Source of the DNA: Clostridia bacterium
Lineage (GTDB): Bacteria > Bacillota > Clostridia > Christensenellales > CAG-1252
Direction of reading: 5' to 3'
Assembly: GCA_009928745.1 (NCBI GenBank)
Contig: SACC01000045.1
Coordinates: 1-8,555, forward strand
DNA: 8,555 nucleotides
In this document: in pieces, positions 1 to 5,879 of the stretch
Layout of the letters: each line of letters begins with the position of its first letter
Numbering within the stretch: position 1 is the first letter of the stretch
Made by a program: the position numbers and the translations under genes
Notes under the pieces: generated by a model
What the model was told of the DNA's origin: nothing
Database searches by the model: none
The model's input: the letters and a program-made list of their open reading frames with translations, nothing else

Positions 1-244
1 AGGTAGTACCTTCAATATTGCGTTCAACAGTATCAAGGGCAAGATACGGGATGTTCTTAATGGATAATTCAATCATGGCGCAACGAGATTCGAATGAAGT
101 GTCAGTAGCCTTATGCGGAGCGTCCTTTGACGGTACTAGCAATATTCTTGACAATGCGAACTCTTCTTTTAATCGCGTACATATTCTTATGTGCTCTTTA
201 TGCGGCGGATTGAACGCTCCGCCGAAAATACCCGTTAAGTCCAT
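1..244 (-). CDS. nadD: Nicotinate-nucleotide adenylyltransferase NadD, N-terminal part (runs off the left edge)
   Basis: NadD transfers AMP from ATP to nicotinate mononucleotide to form deamido-NAD in cytosolic NAD biosynthesis. Only the first 81 residues are in the window; the family is usually about 190-210 residues, so more than half is missing. The N-terminus GIFGGAFNPPHKEH (residues 5-18) is the nucleotidyltransferase nucleotide-binding loop. Residues 36-45 (LLVPSKDAPHK region) match the NadD segment that is usually a VPSGxPPHK-like motif, and SRCAMIE follows at the usual place. The ATG at 244 is the only start that keeps the whole loop. No Shine-Dalgarno is visible and a promoter places transcription initiation at or next to the ATG. 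The second motif usually reads HxGH; here it is HKEH, with Glu for Gly. nadD usually follows obgE and yhbY, but here a plus-strand gene lies between. The missing C-terminus leaves the exact substrate (NaMN versus NMN) untested. Confidence 0.88.
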   Translation of the reverse strand, partial: MDLTGIFGGAFNPPHKEHIRICTRLKEEFALSRILLVPSKDAPHKATDTSFESRCAMIELSIKNIPYLALDTVERNIEGTT

Positions 245-250
245 ATATTT

Positions 251-279
251 ATTATAACTAAAATTATATAAAAATTCAA
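251..279 (-). promoter_or_regulatory. Probable sigma-A promoter of nadD
   Basis: On the minus strand a -35 box TTGAAT (279-274) is followed by a 17-base spacer and a perfect -10 TATAAT (256-251). Counting six bases on from the -10 box puts +1 on the A of the nadD ATG (244), which would give a leaderless mRNA. A second TATAAT (268-263) lies upstream but has no recognisable -35. The call is from consensus matching in an AT-rich stretch, so a chance match is possible. Confidence 0.5.
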
Positions 280-301
280 TAGTAATATTATTAAATATAA
301 T
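273..301 (+). promoter_or_regulatory. Weak candidate promoter of the membrane-protein gene
   Basis: A perfect -10 box TATAAT at 296-301 lies 21 bases before the ATG at 323. The -35 position (273-278, AATTCA) matches the consensus poorly. It overlaps the -35 box of the divergent nadD promoter, so the two could compete for polymerase. The predicted leader would be about 15 bases. Confidence 0.3.
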
Positions 302-322
302 TATCACGGCAATAATCGTATT

Positions 323-1075
323 ATGAGAAGTTATCTTGATAAAGTTTTATTGACAATAGCAGTAAGCGTAATGGTATTTTTAATTGCAAGCTACATATCG
401 GACAGCTATCTTGTAGGTCTTGGCGTGCTGTGCCTATTCACTATCCTTATCTTCTTACTTACAAAAATTGTAGTTAAGGATAGCGGAGACTATCTGTCCA
501 AAAAAGAACTGATGCGCTCAATGCTACTTGAAGGCAAAGAATATACCCTTAATATGCTGGAAAAAGCATTTTCACACTATTATACAGTAGAAAAGATTAA
601 TGATGGAATCAGCGTTAAGGTTGACGAAAAGCTTGTTGCCATTCATAACGCCTTCAAATTCGGAAGCTTAGGCGAGGAGGATATAGCTGCCGCCTTCCGC
701 AATGCAAAAGCAAAAAATATTGAGGAAATTTATTTTTTTTATAACACCGCTGACCGCCGCGCGCTGGTGCTTGCCAATTATATTCCGCAAAAAGTACATT
801 TGCTGCCTTTCAAGTCTTTTTATCGCATTGCAAAGAAAGCAAAATTGCTTCCCCCTCCTGTTAATTCAAAAAAGCCCCGCAGATGGGGACTTATTGTTAA
901 AAGCGTTTTTTCTTATGCCAATATCAGATTCTTTTTGTTCGCGGCAATCAGCACGGCGCTTCTCAGCATTTTTACTCCGATGCGCACTTATTATCTAATA
1001 TTTTCGCTAATTAATATCGCGCTTGCTATCATTGTTGCGTTAATTAGCTCAAAACAAGAAAAGCTAATATTTTAG
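323..1075 (+). CDS. Unrecognised four-helix membrane protein with a cytosolic, possibly Mrr-like (inactive) domain
   Basis: I do not recognise the family. The 250-residue protein has two hydrophobic helices at about 8-25 and 29-50, a soluble middle of about 150 residues, and two more helices at about 200-217 and 223-243. Basic residues flank helix 2 (KKELMR), helix 3 (KKPRRW) and the C-terminus (SSKQEK), so both ends and the middle domain should be cytosolic. Residues 93-176 alternate strand and helix: strands ISVKVDEKLVAIHNAF, IEEIYFFYN and KVHLLPF, with helices GEEDIAAAFRNAKAK, ADRRALVLANYI and FKSFYRIAKKA. This order resembles the second half of Mrr-type restriction-endonuclease domains. 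The expected (Q/E)xK catalytic motif is replaced by residues around IHNAF, so nuclease activity is unlikely. No Shine-Dalgarno precedes the ATG, and upstream in-frame sequence reaches a stop at 269 with no better start. The gene stands alone on the plus strand between yhbY and nadD. The coding call is firm; the fold is inference. Confidence 0.82.
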   Translation: MRSYLDKVLLTIAVSVMVFLIASYISDSYLVGLGVLCLFTILIFLLTKIVVKDSGDYLSKKELMRSMLLEGKEYTLNMLEKAFSHYYTVEKINDGISVKVDEKLVAIHNAFKFGSLGEEDIAAAFRNAKAKNIEEIYFFYNTADRRALVLANYIPQKVHLLPFKSFYRIAKKAKLLPPPVNSKKPRRWGLIVKSVFSYANIRFFLFAAISTALLSIFTPMRTYYLIFSLINIALAIIVALISSKQEKLIF

Positions 1076-1132
1076 ATGCTACTGGTTCGCTTAAAACTCA
1101 ACACAAAAAATGTCAGTTCAATGTAGATATGC

Positions 1133-1150
1133 TACCAATAATTATTGGTA
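1133..1150. repeat. Perfect 18-bp palindrome between convergent genes
   Basis: TACCAATAATTATTGGTA is a perfect inverted repeat in the 90-base gap between the convergent membrane-protein gene and yhbY. As RNA it folds into a 7-base-pair stem with an AATT loop. The palindromic decamer AATAATTATT inside it (1137-1146) recurs at 1150-1159, followed by TTTT interrupted only by AT-rich sequence. It could act as a weak terminator for the plus-strand gene or as a protein-binding site. The lack of a GC-rich stem and a clean T-run makes terminator function uncertain. Confidence 0.55.
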
Positions 1151-1165
1151 ATAATTATTTTGCTA

Positions 1166-1459
1166 TTAAAACACTAAATGCTCAATATCTTTTTTCGAAG
1201 AGCGGCGGTAAAGTATAATCTTGCTGCCGATAGAGTGTATCGGCTCGGCTTTTAGTTTTGCCGCAACCTCGTCTATTATCATTTTGGATGTGAACTCGGC
1301 ATTTTTCTGCACTCCAATTTTTATTAGCTCTTTTAACTCCAATATCTCGTTTATCTGCGCTAGCACCGCATCCGTTAATCCGTTTTTGCCTATATGCACA
1401 ATAGTCTCCAGACTATTGGCAAGTTTCATAAGCGCGCTTCTCTGTTTGCTTGTTATCAT
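1166..1459 (-). CDS. yhbY: YhbY/YqeI-type CRS1-YhbY domain protein, 50S assembly factor
   Basis: This is a single-domain RNA-binding protein of the CRS1-YhbY (CRM) family, known to associate with pre-50S ribosomal particles. The 97 residues match the usual length. The opening TSKQRSALMKLANSL, the GKNGLTDAVL segment (24-33, containing the GxxG RNA-binding loop), ELIKIGV (44-50) and the closing IGSKIILYRR (77-86) are all family hallmarks. The ATG at 1459 has a good Shine-Dalgarno, AAGAGG (1474-1469), nine bases upstream. The gene starts 23 bases after the obgE stop, so it is almost certainly co-transcribed with that GTPase. Both partners act in large-subunit maturation. It is the last gene of the minus-strand run, and no clear intrinsic terminator follows it. 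Confidence 0.93.
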   Translation of the reverse strand: MITSKQRSALMKLANSLETIVHIGKNGLTDAVLAQINEILELKELIKIGVQKNAEFTSKMIIDEVAAKLKAEPIHSIGSKIILYRRSSKKDIEHLVF

Positions 1460-1482
1460 ATGCTACTACCTCTTCCTTGTAA

Positions 1483-2739
1483 TTAATTTATGAATTCAAA
1501 TTCTATATCGGAAATGTGAATAATATCCCCGTCCTTAGCGCCTTCTTTACGCAACGCGTCGAATATTCCTCTTTCCTTAAGCTTATGTTGAAAATATCTG
1601 TTTGACTCGACATCGGATAATACAACATTCCGTACAAGCATATCAATGAAGCCGCCCGAAACCTCAAAGCTTCCGTCCGAATTCTTCAATATCTCATAGC
1701 TGATGTCATCTCTTTCTTGATATACAAATACCTCTTCTTCAATCGGAGTAGGCGGCGGCAAAGTAACTACCATATCGGCAATCGCTTTTATAAGCTGCTC
1801 AACTCCATCGTGTAATATTGCAGAAATAGGGAAGATTTTTTTGTTAATTTTATTAGCTATCGCCTCGCAGGCTTTCATTGTACATATATCCAGCTTGTTT
1901 CCCACGACTATCTCGGGCAAATCCATAAGCTTAGGATTATATTTTGTCAGCTCATCTTTAATCTTGAAGTAATCTTCAACGGGATCGCGTTGCTCGCTAC
2001 CTGAAATATCCAAGATATGCACAAGCATTCTTACTCTTTCAATATGTCTTAAAAACTCATGTCCAAGACCTATTCCCTCACTTGCGCCTTCGATAAGTCC
2101 AGGAATATCCGCGATAACATAATTAGTTTCATATAGCTTAATAACTCCGAGATTAGGAGAAAGCGTCGTAAAATGGTAGTTAGCAATCTTTGGTCTAGCT
2201 TCGGTAAGCACGGATAATAATGTGGATTTACCAACATTGGGAAAGCCGATTAGCCCTATATCGGCTATTGTTTTTAACTCTAGCTTGATTTTCTTTTCCT
2301 CAGTCTTAACGCCGTTTTGCGCAAAACAGGGACTCCGTCTTGTCGGAGTTGCGAAGCAGGAATTACCCTTGCCGCCCCTGCCGCCCTTTAATAATATTTT
2401 GGTATAACCGTTCTCGAACATATCGGCTATAACCATATTTGTTTCAAAATCCTTGATAATTGTGCCTGCGGGCACTTTTATTATAAGATCTGCTCCCGAC
2501 TTGCCTGTAGAGTTATTGGCATCGCCGTTACCGCCATTTTCCGCGCGGTAATGCGCGCGATACTTAAAGTCGATAAGCGTGGACATATTGCTGTCGGCAA
2601 CAAAAATAATGTCTCCGCCCTTGCCTCCGTTACCTCCGTCAGGACCGCCGCACAGATTTTGCTTTGAGCGGTAAAAGGATAACTTACCGTTACCGCCGTT
2701 GCCTGCCTTAATATATATTTTCGCTATGTCTAAGAACAT
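1483..2739 (-). CDS. obgE: Obg/CgtA family GTPase
   Basis: Obg is a cytosolic GTPase needed for late 50S assembly and linked to stringent and growth control. All three domains are seen. The glycine-rich Obg fold spans 1-158, with GGPDGGNGGKGG at 31-42 and GGRGGKG at 119-125. The G domain has G1 GFPNVGKS (165-172), G2 Thr191-Thr192, G3 DIPG (211-214), G4 NKLD (281-284) and G5 SAI (306-308). The C-terminal OCT domain spans about 338-418, with FQHKLKERGIFDAL and GDIIHISDIEFEF. The length of 418 fits the OCT-containing Obg proteins of Gram-positive bacteria. All GTP-binding motifs are intact. The ATG at 2739 has only a modest ribosome site (AAGTGAG) about six bases upstream. It lies 23 bases after nfnB and 23 bases before yhbY in the same transcription unit. 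Confidence 0.97.
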   Translation of the reverse strand: MFLDIAKIYIKAGNGGNGKLSFYRSKQNLCGGPDGGNGGKGGDIIFVADSNMSTLIDFKYRAHYRAENGGNGDANNSTGKSGADLIIKVPAGTIIKDFETNMVIADMFENGYTKILLKGGRGGKGNSCFATPTRRSPCFAQNGVKTEEKKIKLELKTIADIGLIGFPNVGKSTLLSVLTEARPKIANYHFTTLSPNLGVIKLYETNYVIADIPGLIEGASEGIGLGHEFLRHIERVRMLVHILDISGSEQRDPVEDYFKIKDELTKYNPKLMDLPEIVVGNKLDICTMKACEAIANKINKKIFPISAILHDGVEQLIKAIADMVVTLPPPTPIEEEVFVYQERDDISYEILKNSDGSFEVSGGFIDMLVRNVVLSDVESNRYFQHKLKERGIFDALRKEGAKDGDIIHISDIEFEFIN

Positions 2740-2762
2740 TTTATCTCACTTTATAATTATAA

Positions 2763-4136
2763 TTAATTATTACTTTTATGTTTCTCAATTATTGCGCTTG
2801 CGGCATTTTTACCTGCGCCCATCGCAAGTATTACAGTTGCTGCGCCGGTTACCGCATCACCTCCGGCGTACACTTCGGGAATTGAGGTTTGATTTTGTTC
2901 ATTAACAATAATCGTACCTCTCTTTGTAACTTCCAATGCCTTACAGCTGTTCTTTATCAAGGGATTCGGGCTTGTGCCTATCGCCATAATAACCTGATCG
3001 CAACTCATCTCGAACTCGCTGCCGCTAAGCTCTACCGGACGGCGTCTACCGCTGCTGTCTGGCTCTCCGTGCGTCATTTTTACGCATCGCACGCCCTCTA
3101 CTCTTTTATCACCGAGTATTTCAACCGGATTGGTTAGCAAATCAAAGATAATGCCTTCTTGCTCTGCGTGAACTATCTCCTCATGACGGGCGGGCATCTC
3201 GGCTTTGCTTCTTCTATACACAACATGAACTTCCTCAGCTCCCATCCTAAGCGCGGTACGCGCGGAGTCCATTGCCACATTACCTGCCCCTACAACAACG
3301 ACTTTCTTGCCTATTGCAATGGGTGTAAAGGATTCTTTTTTGTATGCGCCCATAAGATTAACGCGCGTAAGGTATTCGTTGGCAGAATATACTCCGTTAA
3401 GATTCTCGCCTTTTATACCTTGGAAAGTTGGCAACCCTGCGCCTGTGCCGATAAATACCGCGTCATTTTCTTCGATTAGCTCTTCTAACATTATGGTTTT
3501 ACCGATTATTGTATTAAGTAAAATCTTAACGCCCAATTTTTCCAGCCCTTCAATCTCTTTGGCAACCATTGCCTTTGGTAGTCTAAACTCGGGTATCCCA
3601 TAAACAAGCACTCCGCCTGCCTTGTGGAAAGCCTCATAAACGGTAACTTCATAGCCTGCTGCAGCTAAATCGGCAGCGCAAGTTAAGCCTGCCGGTCCAC
3701 TACCTATTATTGCCGCTTTTAATCCGTTTTTATTAATCTCTTGAGCCTTTTTTTCTTTTTTAAGCGCATAATCTGCAACGAATCGCTCTAATGCGCCGAT
3801 TGCAACAGGTCCGCCTAGCTTTTCCTGTCTTATACACAGCTTTTCGCATTGTTCTTCCTGCGGGCAAACTCTGCCGCAAACTGCAGGGAGATTGTTGGTC
3901 TCTTTAATGATTTTGTCAGCTTTGTCTAAATCACCGTCTTTTACGCATTGTATAAATGCGGGTATATCGATAGCTACCGGACATCCCGCGCGGCACTTGG
4001 GCAATTTGCAATTTAAGCAACGCTTTGCTTCGGCAATAGCTGTTTCAAGATCAAAACCTAAAGCCACCTCTTCAAAGTTTTTTGCTCTTTGTACAGGGTC
4101 CTGTTCACTCATTTTATTTCTTGAAGACATATCCAT
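2763..4136 (-). CDS. nfnB: NfnB-type large subunit of NADH-dependent ferredoxin:NADP+ oxidoreductase (GltD-like)
   Basis: This is an FAD- and NADPH-binding subunit related to the glutamate synthase small chain. Its partnership with nfnA next door points to NfnAB, which couples NADPH oxidation to NAD+ and ferredoxin reduction by flavin-based bifurcation. The N-terminal Fe-S domain carries CLNCKLPKCRAGC (Cys40, 43, 48, 52) and CGRVCPQEEQCEKLC (Cys87, 91, 97, 101), enough for two [4Fe-4S] clusters. GSGPAG (145-150) is the FAD dinucleotide-binding loop. VVGAGNVAMD (281-290) followed by YRRS (307-310) fits an NADPH site. YAGGDAVTGAATV (423-435) closes the FAD site. The length of 457 is normal. The ATG shares one base with the nfnA stop (TAATG) and has AGAGG nine bases upstream, which supports this start. 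A stand-alone GltD or a sulfide dehydrogenase (SudA) role cannot be excluded, since these proteins are nearly identical in architecture. Confidence 0.9.
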   Translation of the reverse strand: MDMSSRNKMSEQDPVQRAKNFEEVALGFDLETAIAEAKRCLNCKLPKCRAGCPVAIDIPAFIQCVKDGDLDKADKIIKETNNLPAVCGRVCPQEEQCEKLCIRQEKLGGPVAIGALERFVADYALKKEKKAQEINKNGLKAAIIGSGPAGLTCAADLAAAGYEVTVYEAFHKAGGVLVYGIPEFRLPKAMVAKEIEGLEKLGVKILLNTIIGKTIMLEELIEENDAVFIGTGAGLPTFQGIKGENLNGVYSANEYLTRVNLMGAYKKESFTPIAIGKKVVVVGAGNVAMDSARTALRMGAEEVHVVYRRSKAEMPARHEEIVHAEQEGIIFDLLTNPVEILGDKRVEGVRCVKMTHGEPDSSGRRRPVELSGSEFEMSCDQVIMAIGTSPNPLIKNSCKALEVTKRGTIIVNEQNQTSIPEVYAGGDAVTGAATVILAMGAGKNAASAIIEKHKSNN

Positions 4137-4963
4137 TATTGTTTACCTCTCAATCTGCACATATGCTCTTTTTCCTGCTCTTTATAAAATGCCTGACGGC
4201 TTGCCGCTTCGGCAAAATCCACAAGATGCCCGTCGAATTCCGGACCGTCTACGCATGCGTATTTTGTCTCACCGCCGACTGTCAGTCTGCAACAGCCGCA
4301 CATTCCGGTGCCGTCTACCATAACGCTGTTCATACTAATTATAGTTTTTATGCCGTATTCTCGGGTTACGTCGGTAACCGCTTTCATCATCATTAGCGGA
4401 CCAACTGCAAATATCGCGTCATATTTTTCTCCGCCATTAATAAGTTCGCGGAGTTTTTCTGTGACAAAGCCTTTCTGCGAATAACTTCCGTCGTCAGTCA
4501 TAATATATAGGGTATCAACTATTTCTTTCATCTCGCTTTCGTACATAATGAGAGATTGATTGCGCGCTCCGATTATCGCGTCGACAGCTTTCCCGGTACT
4601 TCTAAGATATTTTGCCTGCGGATAAATGACCGCAACGCCTATGCCGCCGCCTACTAGCAATATGCGACCGAACTCGCTAAGATCAGTAGCGTTACCCAAC
4701 GGTCCCGCAACATCGTGAATATAGTCACCTTCATTAAGCTCCGCCAAACGGTGTGTGGAATATCCGATACTTTGAATAAGCAGCGTGATAGTGCCTTTTG
4801 TTCTATCCATATCGCAAAGCGTAAAAGGTACGCGCTCTCCGTCCTCGTCAACTCTTAATATGATAAACTGCCCCGCTTTCGCATGCTTTGCAATAAGGGG
4901 CGCTTCAAGCACATATTCATTAACATTTTCGGATAATTTTCTTTTTGATAATATCTTATTCAT
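4136..4963 (-). CDS. nfnA: NfnA-type small subunit, ferredoxin-NADP+ reductase-like FAD/[2Fe-2S] protein
   Basis: This subunit should bind FAD, NAD(H) and a [2Fe-2S] cluster, and work with NfnB. GQFIILRVDEDGERVPFT ends in the RxPxT FAD motif (44-48). LVGGGIGVAVIYP (103-115) is the NAD-binding loop. VDGTGMCGCCR (216-226) and YACVDGPEFDGHLVDF at the C-terminus are hallmarks of NfnA/SudB. The likely cluster ligands are Asp217, Cys222, Cys225 and Cys237; Asp plus three Cys is the arrangement I recall for Nfn, whereas PyrK has four Cys. Cys224 is an extra cysteine where Ala is common. I chose ATG 4963 because homologues begin about here (MNKILSKRKL). It has GAAAGG only about three bases upstream. 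A GTG at 4987 gives eight more residues, but its AAGGAG is only one base away. The gene overlaps the end of nth by 8 bases. PyrK is less likely because of the DGTGMCG motif and the adjoining nfnB. Confidence 0.9.
   Translation of the reverse strand: MNKILSKRKLSENVNEYVLEAPLIAKHAKAGQFIILRVDEDGERVPFTLCDMDRTKGTITLLIQSIGYSTHRLAELNEGDYIHDVAGPLGNATDLSEFGRILLVGGGIGVAVIYPQAKYLRSTGKAVDAIIGARNQSLIMYESEMKEIVDTLYIMTDDGSYSQKGFVTEKLRELINGGEKYDAIFAVGPLMMMKAVTDVTREYGIKTIISMNSVMVDGTGMCGCCRLTVGGETKYACVDGPEFDGHLVDFAEAASRQAFYKEQEKEHMCRLRGKQ
4146..4150 (-). promoter_or_regulatory. Ribosome binding site of nfnB inside nfnA
   Basis: AGAGG on the minus strand lies nine bases before the nfnB ATG (4136), within the last codons of nfnA. 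With the TAATG stop/start overlap it favours coupled translation of the two subunits. It also supports the first ATG over later in-frame methionines (residues 3 and 9). Confidence 0.7.
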
Positions 4964-5588
4964 TTTCCTTTCGTGAATAATATTCACACTCCTTATTTAA
5001 TAGGCATTCACTACATACAGGCTTACGCGCCATACATATATATCTGCCGTGATGGATTAATAGATGATGCGCCTCCGACCATACGGCTTCAGGGAAAAAC
5101 TGCTGCAATTCCCTTTCCACAGAGTCGGCGGTGTTAGTTTTGGCAATTCCAATACGGCGGCTTACTCTAAACACATGCGTATCGACAGCGATTGCATTGC
5201 CGCCAAAGGCTACAGAGTATATCACATTGGCAGTCTTTCTGCCCACACCGTCTAAGGTTGTTAATTCCTCTATAGTAGCGGGCACTTTTCCGTTAAACCG
5301 CTCAACAAGCGCTTTGCTTGCGCTTATAATACTTTTAGCTTTATTATTGTAAAAACCGCAGCTTTTTATGTAAGGGATAAGCTCGTCTGCATTAAGATTT
5401 GCTATATCTTTTGCGCAACTGAATGCTTCAAAAAGCGCAGGAGTTATCAGATTGACTCTTTTGTCGGTGCACTGGGCGGATAGTATTACTGCGACTAACA
5501 ATTCGAACGGAGAGCTGTAGTTAAGCTCGCATACGGGATTATCATGCATCTTTCGGAGCGCGGATATAATCCTTACATTTTTTTCCAT
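4956..5588 (-). CDS. nth: Endonuclease III, DNA glycosylase/AP lyase
   Basis: Nth removes oxidised pyrimidines from DNA and cleaves at the abasic site in base excision repair. The 210-residue protein shows SSPFELLVAVILSAQCTD near the N-terminus. It has the helix-hairpin-helix LDGVGRKTANVI with catalytic Lys118, then VDTHVFRV with catalytic Asp136. The C-terminal [4Fe-4S] motif is Cys185-x6-Cys192-x2-Cys195-x5-Cys201. All catalytic residues and ligands are present. I chose ATG 5588 because it matches the usual N-terminal length; an in-frame ATG at 5603 would add MLLFI. Neither has a visible Shine-Dalgarno, and 5603 lies inside an 18-bp AT palindrome. It is the promoter-proximal gene of the nth-nfnA-nfnB-obgE-yhbY run, and its last bases overlap the nfnA start by 8. 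Confidence 0.96.
   Translation of the reverse strand: MEKNVRIISALRKMHDNPVCELNYSSPFELLVAVILSAQCTDKRVNLITPALFEAFSCAKDIANLNADELIPYIKSCGFYNNKAKSIISASKALVERFNGKVPATIEELTTLDGVGRKTANVIYSVAFGGNAIAVDTHVFRVSRRIGIAKTNTADSVERELQQFFPEAVWSEAHHLLIHHGRYICMARKPVCSECLLNKECEYYSRKENE
4989..4994 (-). promoter_or_regulatory. Orphan strong Shine-Dalgarno near the nfnA start
   Basis: AAGGAG on the minus strand is the best ribosome-site match in the nth-nfnA junction. It is one base from the in-frame GTG (4987) and 25 bases from the ATG (4963). Neither is good spacing. The in-frame ATT at 4981 is at ideal spacing (seven bases), but ATT starts are very rare. It may help load ribosomes for coupled re-initiation at ATG 4963. 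Confidence 0.4.
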
Positions 5589-5602
5589 AATAAATAATAA
5601 CA

Positions 5603-5620
5603 TATAATAATATTATTATA
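5603..5620. repeat. Perfect 18-bp AT palindrome at the nth 5' end
   Basis: TATAATAATATTATTATA is a perfect inverted repeat, carrying a TATAAT on each strand. The minus-strand copy (5620-5615) could be a second -10 for nth, with a weak -35 (TTGCGA at 19 bases or GCGACT at 17). It also covers the upstream candidate ATG of nth (5603). It could be an operator, an easily melted promoter element or a chance product of AT richness. Confidence 0.5.
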
Positions 5621-5647
5621 CAACAGAATTGAACACGAGTCGCAAGT

Positions 5648-5676
5648 ATTATAAAAAAATGGTTGCGGTATGTGAA
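5648..5676 (-). promoter_or_regulatory. Probable sigma-A promoter of the nth-nfnAB-obgE-yhbY operon
   Basis: On the minus strand TTCACA (5676-5671) is followed by a 17-base spacer and a perfect TATAAT (5653-5648), matching 11 of 12 consensus bases. The predicted start near 5641 gives a leader of about 53 bases to the ATG at 5588. It is the best promoter match I found in the window and lies in the right place for the five-gene run. Confidence 0.6.
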
Positions 5677-5800
5677 ATTAAAGAATAATTGGATAATATG
5701 CTTGCGCTAATATTATTAGGACTTCACGCTTTATGCAATATCTATCTCAAGAATACTTAACTTAATTTAATGCAATAGTTCATTGCTTTTCTAATCACAT
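5677..5800. other. Gene-free stretch between the operon promoter and the DUF3343 terminator
   Basis: No supported gene is seen here. A plus-strand mini-ORF of 20 codons (5698-5760, MLALILLGLH...) has a GGA four bases before its ATG but no recognised family. The palindrome CTAATATTATTAG lies within it. A five-base-pair hairpin, GCAAT-AGTTC-ATTGC with TTTT after it (5772-5790), follows. A small RNA or leader is possible, but no good plus-strand promoter supports one. Confidence 0.3.
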
Positions 5801-5841
5801 AAACAAAAAAGCCTTAAATCAAGCAACATACGATTTAAGGT
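5801..5841 (-). terminator. Intrinsic terminator of the DUF3343 gene
   Basis: On the minus strand the stem CCTTAAATC/GATTTAAGG (9 perfect pairs plus a flanking G-U, 5841-5811) has an 11-base loop. It is followed immediately by TTTTTTGTTT (5810-5801). It sits 38 bases after the DUF3343 stop. This is a classic rho-independent layout and should isolate that gene from the nth operon. Confidence 0.82.
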
Positions 5842-5879
5842 ATAGCGACTTTTATATAGTATTTAAATATATAATTGTT

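Noticed and set aside
18..257. A plus-strand open frame of 79 codons
   Set aside because: It is antisense to nadD, whose GGAFNPPHKEH loop is unmistakable, and it shows no recognisable motif or ribosome site.
2763..4987. Glutamate synthase small subunit or PyrK assignment for the redox pair
   Set aside because: No large glutamate synthase or pyrD gene is adjacent. The DGTGMCG motif plus the overlapping GltD-like gene fits NfnAB better, though SudAB naming remains possible.
5698..5760. 20-codon ORF as a real gene
   Set aside because: It is too short, with a weak ribosome site, no promoter of good quality and no known family; it is kept only as a low-interest observation.
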